Below are positions 59,788-64,000 of a stretch of 64,000 bases of DNA, piece after piece. The stretch's first letter is position 1, and each line of letters starts with the position of its first letter. The position numbers and the translations under genes are program-made. Source of the DNA: Rhodococcus sp. Leaf278 (GTDB taxonomy: Bacteria; Actinomycetota; Actinomycetes; Mycobacteriales; Mycobacteriaceae). Location: NCBI RefSeq assembly GCF_001426085.1, contig NZ_LMRR01000023.1:243930-307929 (forward strand), written 5' to 3'. Under the pieces are notes generated by a model, which saw only the letters and a list, made by a program, of their open reading frames with translations, was not told the DNA's origin and did not search any database.

Positions 59788-60602
59788 TGCTCGCCCATCA
59801 GCGTCAGCAGAAGATCCTCGACCAGGTGACGGCCTCGGGCGCAGTCAAGGTCGCCGATCTGGGTGCTGCGCTGTCGGTGTCGGACATGACCATTCGACGC
59901 GACATCAACGAACTCGTCGCCCGCGGTCTGGTCGAGCGAGTGCACGGCGGCGTCACGCTGCCGCGATCGGCGAGTGTGTTCGAGCCGGGGTTCTCCGCCA
60001 AGTCCGAACTCGATCGTGACGCCAAGGCCGCTATTGCGAAAGCAGCTGCCCGTTTCGTGCGGCCGGGGACATCCATCGGAATCTCAGGCGGCACTACGAC
60101 GCACGCGCTGGCCGAGGAACTGCTCGACGTCCCGGACATCACCGTCGTGACCAATTCTCTTCCTGTTGCCGAGGTCTTCCACACCGGTGGTCGGACGGAT
60201 CAGACCGTATTGCTCACCGGTGGGCAACGCACACCGTCCTATGCGCTGGTCGGGCCGCTCACGGTCAGCGCATTGCAGAGCATCCACCTGGACATGCTGT
60301 TCCTCGGAACGCATGGGGTGGATATCGAATCGGGGCTCACCTGCCCCAATCTCATGGAGGCGCAGACCAATCAGGCACTGGTGGCGTCGTCCCGACGCGT
60401 CATCGTGCTGGCCGACCACACCAAGTGGGGTGTGCGTGCGCTTGCCAACACCATCCCGCTCTCTCGGGTCGACGTGTTCGTCACCGATGCCGGACTCGAT
60501 CCCGGTGTCCAGGACGCGTTGGCCGAGGTGGTCGACGACGTGGTGATCGCCGGAGAACCTGTCGACACGAACGAGGAACGAGTACTCGATGACCGCGCAT
60601 GA
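59787..60602 (+). CDS. DeoR family repressor of the galactoside locus
   Basis: 271 residues. N-terminal HTH: VKVADLGAALSVSDMTIRRD with NELVARGLVERVHGGVTLPR. The sugar-phosphate-sensing DeoRC domain has GISGGTTTHALAEEL, NSLPVAEV, FLGTHGVDIESGLTCPNLME and VLADHTKWG. DeoR proteins release DNA on binding a phosphorylated sugar, here perhaps galactose 1-phosphate or tagatose-type. It lies between the GH42 and galT genes and overlaps both. Confidence 0.92.
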   Translation: MLAHQRQQKILDQVTASGAVKVADLGAALSVSDMTIRRDINELVARGLVERVHGGVTLPRSASVFEPGFSAKSELDRDAKAAIAKAAARFVRPGTSIGISGGTTTHALAEELLDVPDITVVTNSLPVAEVFHTGGRTDQTVLLTGGQRTPSYALVGPLTVSALQSIHLDMLFLGTHGVDIESGLTCPNLMEAQTNQALVASSRRVIVLADHTKWGVRALANTIPLSRVDVFVTDAGLDPGVQDALAEVVDDVVIAGEPVDTNEERVLDDRA

Positions 60603-61734
60603 CGCCACGACGCACGCATTGCGCAAGACGTCGACGACTCTGGCCGACGGCCGAGAACTGATCTACTACGACGACACCGAGCCGTACGTCTCCGGTGGTG
60701 CCACCCGCGACCTGGTCGATACACGTGCTCTCTCGCCGGCGATGTCGCAGTCGCAGATGCGATTCGACGTTCTCACCGGCGAATGGATCGTCATCGCCGC
60801 CCAACGGATGGACCGGACGTTCTTGCCGCCGGCCGACGCGTCGCCGCTGGCACCGAGCCGACCGGACCGGCCGGCGACGGAGATTCCGGCGGCGGATTAC
60901 GACGTGGTGGTGTTCGAGAACCGGTTCCCGTCACTGTCCGAAACTGCTGCACAACAAACACTTCCGACCGAGGTGGACGGTGAGGCGCTGTGGCAACTCG
61001 CGCCCGGGACGGGCCGCTGCGAGGTGATCTGCTTCGCGAGTGATCCCGACGCTTCTTTCGTGTCTTTGGAGCTCTCTCGGGTCCGCACCATCATCGACGT
61101 CTGGGCCGATCGCACCGCCGCGCTCTCGGCGATACCTGGAGTGCAGCAGGTCTTCTGCTTCGAGAACCGCGGCAAGGAAATCGGCGTCACGCTGACGCAT
61201 CCGCACGGTCAGATCTACGCCTACCCCTACCTCCCGCCCCGGACCGACGCACTGATGCGGCAGTCTCGCACACACTTCGAGAGCACCGGACGAGTACTGC
61301 TGGCCGATGTCCTCGCGGCCGAGCTGCGTTCGGGTCGTCGCATCGTCGTCGACGCCGAACACTGGGTTGCCTACGTCCCGGCGGCGTCGCGGTGGCCGGT
61401 CGAGGTCCATCTGGCCCCTCGCCGGGATGTGGCGGACCTCGCCGAGTTGAACGACGCCGAGCGGGACGAACTTGCCGGGGTCTACCGAGATCTGCTGCGC
61501 GGAGTCGATGCGTTCTTCGAGGGCGTCGACGAGGTGCCGTACATCTCGGCGTGGCACCAGGCACCCGTGGGAGCCGACCGCGAACTGGGTCGGCTTCACC
61601 TGCAACTGTTTTCGATGATGCGCTCACCGGGGCGGATGAAGTTCTTGGCCGGATCCGAATCGGCGATGGGTGCGTGGGTCAACGACACCACGCCGGAACG
61701 GATCGCCGATCGACTTCGCGAGGTACTCGAATGA
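60589..61734 (+). CDS. galT: Galactose-1-phosphate uridylyltransferase
   Basis: 381 residues. Substrate pocket FDVLTGEWIVIAAQRMDRTF, VVFENRFPSL and the active-site HPH in GVTLTHPHGQIYAYPYLPPR. Later LHLQLFSMMRSPGRMKFLAG is typical. It swaps UMP between UDP-glucose and galactose 1-phosphate, the second step of the Leloir pathway. ATG 60589 overlaps the DeoR gene by 14 nt; its stop overlaps the galK start by 4 nt. Confidence 0.95.
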   Translation: MTAHDATTHALRKTSTTLADGRELIYYDDTEPYVSGGATRDLVDTRALSPAMSQSQMRFDVLTGEWIVIAAQRMDRTFLPPADASPLAPSRPDRPATEIPAADYDVVVFENRFPSLSETAAQQTLPTEVDGEALWQLAPGTGRCEVICFASDPDASFVSLELSRVRTIIDVWADRTAALSAIPGVQQVFCFENRGKEIGVTLTHPHGQIYAYPYLPPRTDALMRQSRTHFESTGRVLLADVLAAELRSGRRIVVDAEHWVAYVPAASRWPVEVHLAPRRDVADLAELNDAERDELAGVYRDLLRGVDAFFEGVDEVPYISAWHQAPVGADRELGRLHLQLFSMMRSPGRMKFLAGSESAMGAWVNDTTPERIADRLREVLE

Positions 61735-62897
61735 AGTGGCTCGATGTCGTCGCCGAGGAAGACCTCGCCGACGGCGCCGCAGCGCTGTTTCGCAGCGCGT
61801 TCGGCGGTGAACCCGAGGGCGTCTGGATCGCACCGGGCCGCGTCAACCTGATCGGGGAGCACATCGATTACGCAGGCGGGCTGGTGTTGCCGTTCGCGTT
61901 GCCGTACGCCACGGCGGTCGCGGTACGTCGCCGCGAGGACACGGTGATGCGCGCCGTATCGACACACACCGACGAGTCGTGGACGGGTGAGCTCGCGGAG
62001 ATCGGCCCTGGTGCACCCGCAGGCTGGTCGGCGTACGTGGCCGGGGTGTCCTGGGCGCTGCAGGAGCACGGAGTCGGCGGAGTCGATGTTGCGGTGCACT
62101 CCTCGGTGCCGGTGGGTTCGGGCCTGTCGAGTTCGGCAGCCCTCGAGTGCTCGTTCGCCCTGGCACTCAGCGAGCTGTTCGATCTGCAGGTCGATCGAAA
62201 CGTACTGACCGAGGCCAGCATTCGAGCCGAGAACGAGATCGCCGGTGCGTCGACGGGCGGCATGGATCAGAACATCGCGATGTCGGCCCAGCCTGGACAT
62301 GCGCTGTTGCTCGATTGTCTCGACGGGTCGACGCGTCAGATCCCCCTCGATCTCGATGCGTCGGGAACCAGGCTGCTGGTGATCGACACCAATGCCCCGC
62401 ATCGACTGGTCGACGGTCAGTACGGAGCGCGTCGGACGTCGCTCGACACCGCGTACGCCGAATTGGGGGTCACAACGCTGCGCGGCCTCGATCTCGAACA
62501 GACCGTCTCGCGCCTCGCCGACGACACTCTTGTCTCCCGAGTTCGCCACGTCATCAGTGAGATCGGGCGGGTGGAGCAGGCGGCCGAGTTACTCGACCGC
62601 GGTGCAGCAGGCCCCGAACTCGGTGAGTTGATGACGGCCTCGCACGTGTCTCTGCGCGACGACTACGCGGTCAGCTCTCCAGAGCTCGACAGTGTGGTGG
62701 ACGCAGCGCTGCGCGCAGGTGCGTACGGGGCTCGCATGACCGGCGGAGGCTTCGGCGGATCGGCCATTGCTCTGGTGCCGTCGGACATGGTTCAGGCGGT
62801 CGTGGTCGAGATCGACTCCAGCGCAGCACGAGCCGGATTGCCACACCCCACATTTCTCCACGCCGAGCCCGCCGGCTCCGCGCACCGATTCTTCTAA
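61731..62897 (+). CDS. galK: Galactokinase
   Basis: 388 residues of the GHMP kinase family. Galactokinase signature GRVNLIGEHIDYAGGLVLPF, ATP motif VPVGSGLSSSAALECSFALA and C-terminal GARMTGGGFGGSAIALV. It phosphorylates galactose released by the two galactosidases. With galT it makes the Leloir core; galE is not in the window, so UDP-galactose epimerase must be elsewhere. Confidence 0.95.
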   Translation: MKWLDVVAEEDLADGAAALFRSAFGGEPEGVWIAPGRVNLIGEHIDYAGGLVLPFALPYATAVAVRRREDTVMRAVSTHTDESWTGELAEIGPGAPAGWSAYVAGVSWALQEHGVGGVDVAVHSSVPVGSGLSSSAALECSFALALSELFDLQVDRNVLTEASIRAENEIAGASTGGMDQNIAMSAQPGHALLLDCLDGSTRQIPLDLDASGTRLLVIDTNAPHRLVDGQYGARRTSLDTAYAELGVTTLRGLDLEQTVSRLADDTLVSRVRHVISEIGRVEQAAELLDRGAAGPELGELMTASHVSLRDDYAVSSPELDSVVDAALRAGAYGARMTGGGFGGSAIALVPSDMVQAVVVEIDSSAARAGLPHPTFLHAEPAGSAHRFF

Positions 62898-62918
62898 CCT
62901 CTACAAAGGAGCACTCCC

Positions 62919-64000
62919 ATGGCACAGGTCACGTACGAAGGAGCCACCAAGCTCTACCCGGGATCGGACGTCGCAGCGGTCGAATCGCTGGACCTCGCCA
63001 TCGAGGACGGCGAATTCCTGGTTCTCGTCGGGCCTTCCGGCTGCGGAAAGTCCACCTCGCTGCGGATGCTCGCCGGTCTCGAGGACGTCGACTACGGCGC
63101 CATCAAGATCGGCGACCGCGACGTCACCTCCCTGGCGCCCAAGGAACGCGACATCGCCATGGTGTTCCAGAACTATGCGCTGTACCCGCACATGACCGTC
63201 GCGAAGAACATGGGCTTCGCGTTGCAGATCGCCGGTATGGACAAGGCAGAGGTGGGCCGACGCGTCGAGGAGGCGGCGAAGATTCTGGACCTGACCGATT
63301 ACCTCAACCGTAAACCCAAGGCGCTCTCCGGTGGTCAGCGGCAGCGCGTTGCGATGGGCCGTGCGATCGTGCGGAATCCGCAGGTGTTCCTCATGGACGA
63401 GCCGCTGTCCAACCTCGACGCCAAGCTTCGTGTCCAGACCCGCACGCAGATCTCCTTGCTGCAGCGCAGGCTCGGCACCACCACGGTGTACGTCACCCAC
63501 GATCAGGTCGAGGCGATGACCATGGGCGATCGGGTGGCAATCATGAAAGCCGGTGTGCTGCAACAGTGTGCCAGCCCCAAGGAGCTGTACGAGCGACCGG
63601 TCAATGCCTTCGTTGCAGGCTTCATCGGCTCGCCGGCAATGAACCTGTTCGAGGTGGACGTAGTCGCCGGCGCGGCGAAACTAGGATCCCTTGAGGTGCC
63701 GATCGAGCGCGCGATTGCCGACCGCATCGACGGCAGCCGCGTGACGATGGGCGTGCGCCCCGAAGCGTGGACGTTGTCCGATTCCGGTACCGACATCGTT
63801 GTCGACGTCGTCGAGGAGCTCGGTGCAGATGCCTACATTTACGGCCGCACCGTCGAGGATGCGTCGAATCTCGGCACTGTCGGGGCGCAGATCATCGCGC
63901 GTATCCCCGATATCGCGACCCCGTCGCAGGGCGATGTCATTCGTATCGCCCCGCGCGCCGAGACGGTGCACTACTTCTCGACGAAGACGGGATTGAATCT
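62919..64000 (+). CDS. Sugar ABC transporter ATP-binding protein (MsmK/UgpC type), runs off the window
   Basis: 360 residues present, no stop before the edge. Walker A GPSGCGKSTSLRMLAGLED, signature LSGGQRQRVAMGRAIVRNPQ, Walker B VFLMDEPLSNLDAKL, H-loop VYVTHDQVEAMTMG and a C-terminal TOBE-like regulatory domain (VRPEAWTL). It is the general CUT1 ATPase type that can serve several importers, and is the likely motor for the permeases at 54360-56188. AAAGGAG precedes the ATG 22 nt after galK. Confidence 0.93.
   Translation, partial: MAQVTYEGATKLYPGSDVAAVESLDLAIEDGEFLVLVGPSGCGKSTSLRMLAGLEDVDYGAIKIGDRDVTSLAPKERDIAMVFQNYALYPHMTVAKNMGFALQIAGMDKAEVGRRVEEAAKILDLTDYLNRKPKALSGGQRQRVAMGRAIVRNPQVFLMDEPLSNLDAKLRVQTRTQISLLQRRLGTTTVYVTHDQVEAMTMGDRVAIMKAGVLQQCASPKELYERPVNAFVAGFIGSPAMNLFEVDVVAGAAKLGSLEVPIERAIADRIDGSRVTMGVRPEAWTLSDSGTDIVVDVVEELGADAYIYGRTVEDASNLGTVGAQIIARIPDIATPSQGDVIRIAPRAETVHYFSTKTGLN

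Overview
The window is high-GC chromosomal DNA from an actinobacterium of the Mycobacteriales, most likely Rhodococcus or a close relative. The marker genes are the LysX fusion (lysylphosphatidylglycerol synthase plus lysyl-tRNA synthetase), mycobacterial-type lysine 6-aminotransferase, cutinase-like and DUF3558 secreted proteins, three F420-type PPOX domains, a CrtU-like FAD enzyme and a MraY very like the mycobacterial enzyme. No tRNA, rRNA, CRISPR array, transposase or prophage gene was recognised, so this looks like ordinary chromosome with accessory patches.

Layout. 0-12 kb: end of an MFS gene, DUF4190 and PPOX proteins, a FabH-type ketosynthase, an alpha/beta hydrolase, lysX, an AbiEi-like protein, acetyltransferase, GGDEF-EAL protein, and a LacI regulator divergent from an MFS exporter. 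13-16 kb: a cobalamin-riboswitch-like leader followed by an overlapping BtuF-BtuC-BtuD-type transporter. 16-27 kb: small stress, VOC, PPOX and regulator genes, phenolic acid decarboxylase with its MarR regulator, and a mraY outside any cell-wall cluster. 27-32 kb: a lysine block with exporter LysE, regulator LysG, lysine 6-aminotransferase and aminoadipate-semialdehyde dehydrogenase. 34-39 kb: a cutinase-like protein, then a copper operon behind a CsoR/RicR-type operator. 39-45 kb: a four-gene coupled operon (S4, methyltransferase, CrtU-like oxidoreductase, GNAT), a CIRCE-controlled hsp20, an ArsR/SRPBCC pair and a DUF5914 Rieske protein. 45-52 kb: AzlCD, SDR, DUF3558 lipoprotein and a reverse transcriptase. 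52-64 kb: a divergent galactoside regulon with GH36 alpha-galactosidase, permeases and binding protein on one strand, and GH42 beta-galactosidase, DeoR regulator, galT, galK and an MsmK/UgpC-type ATPase on the other.

Two things stand out. First, a reverse transcriptase (50624-51886) has retron-like features (LPQG, YADD, LTGLVVN). It is preceded by about 200 nt holding three compact hairpins enclosed by a 10-bp long-range inverted repeat, in the position of a retron msr-msd with a1/a2 arms. This may be an undescribed actinobacterial retron. Second, nine copies of a 54-56 bp imperfect palindrome, which I cannot match to a named family, lie strictly between genes in two clusters (1.3-20.2 kb and 44.7-45.2 kb).

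Starts were chosen from ribosome-binding sites, overlap with the preceding gene and family alignment by eye. Functions rest on recognised motifs; no database search was run.
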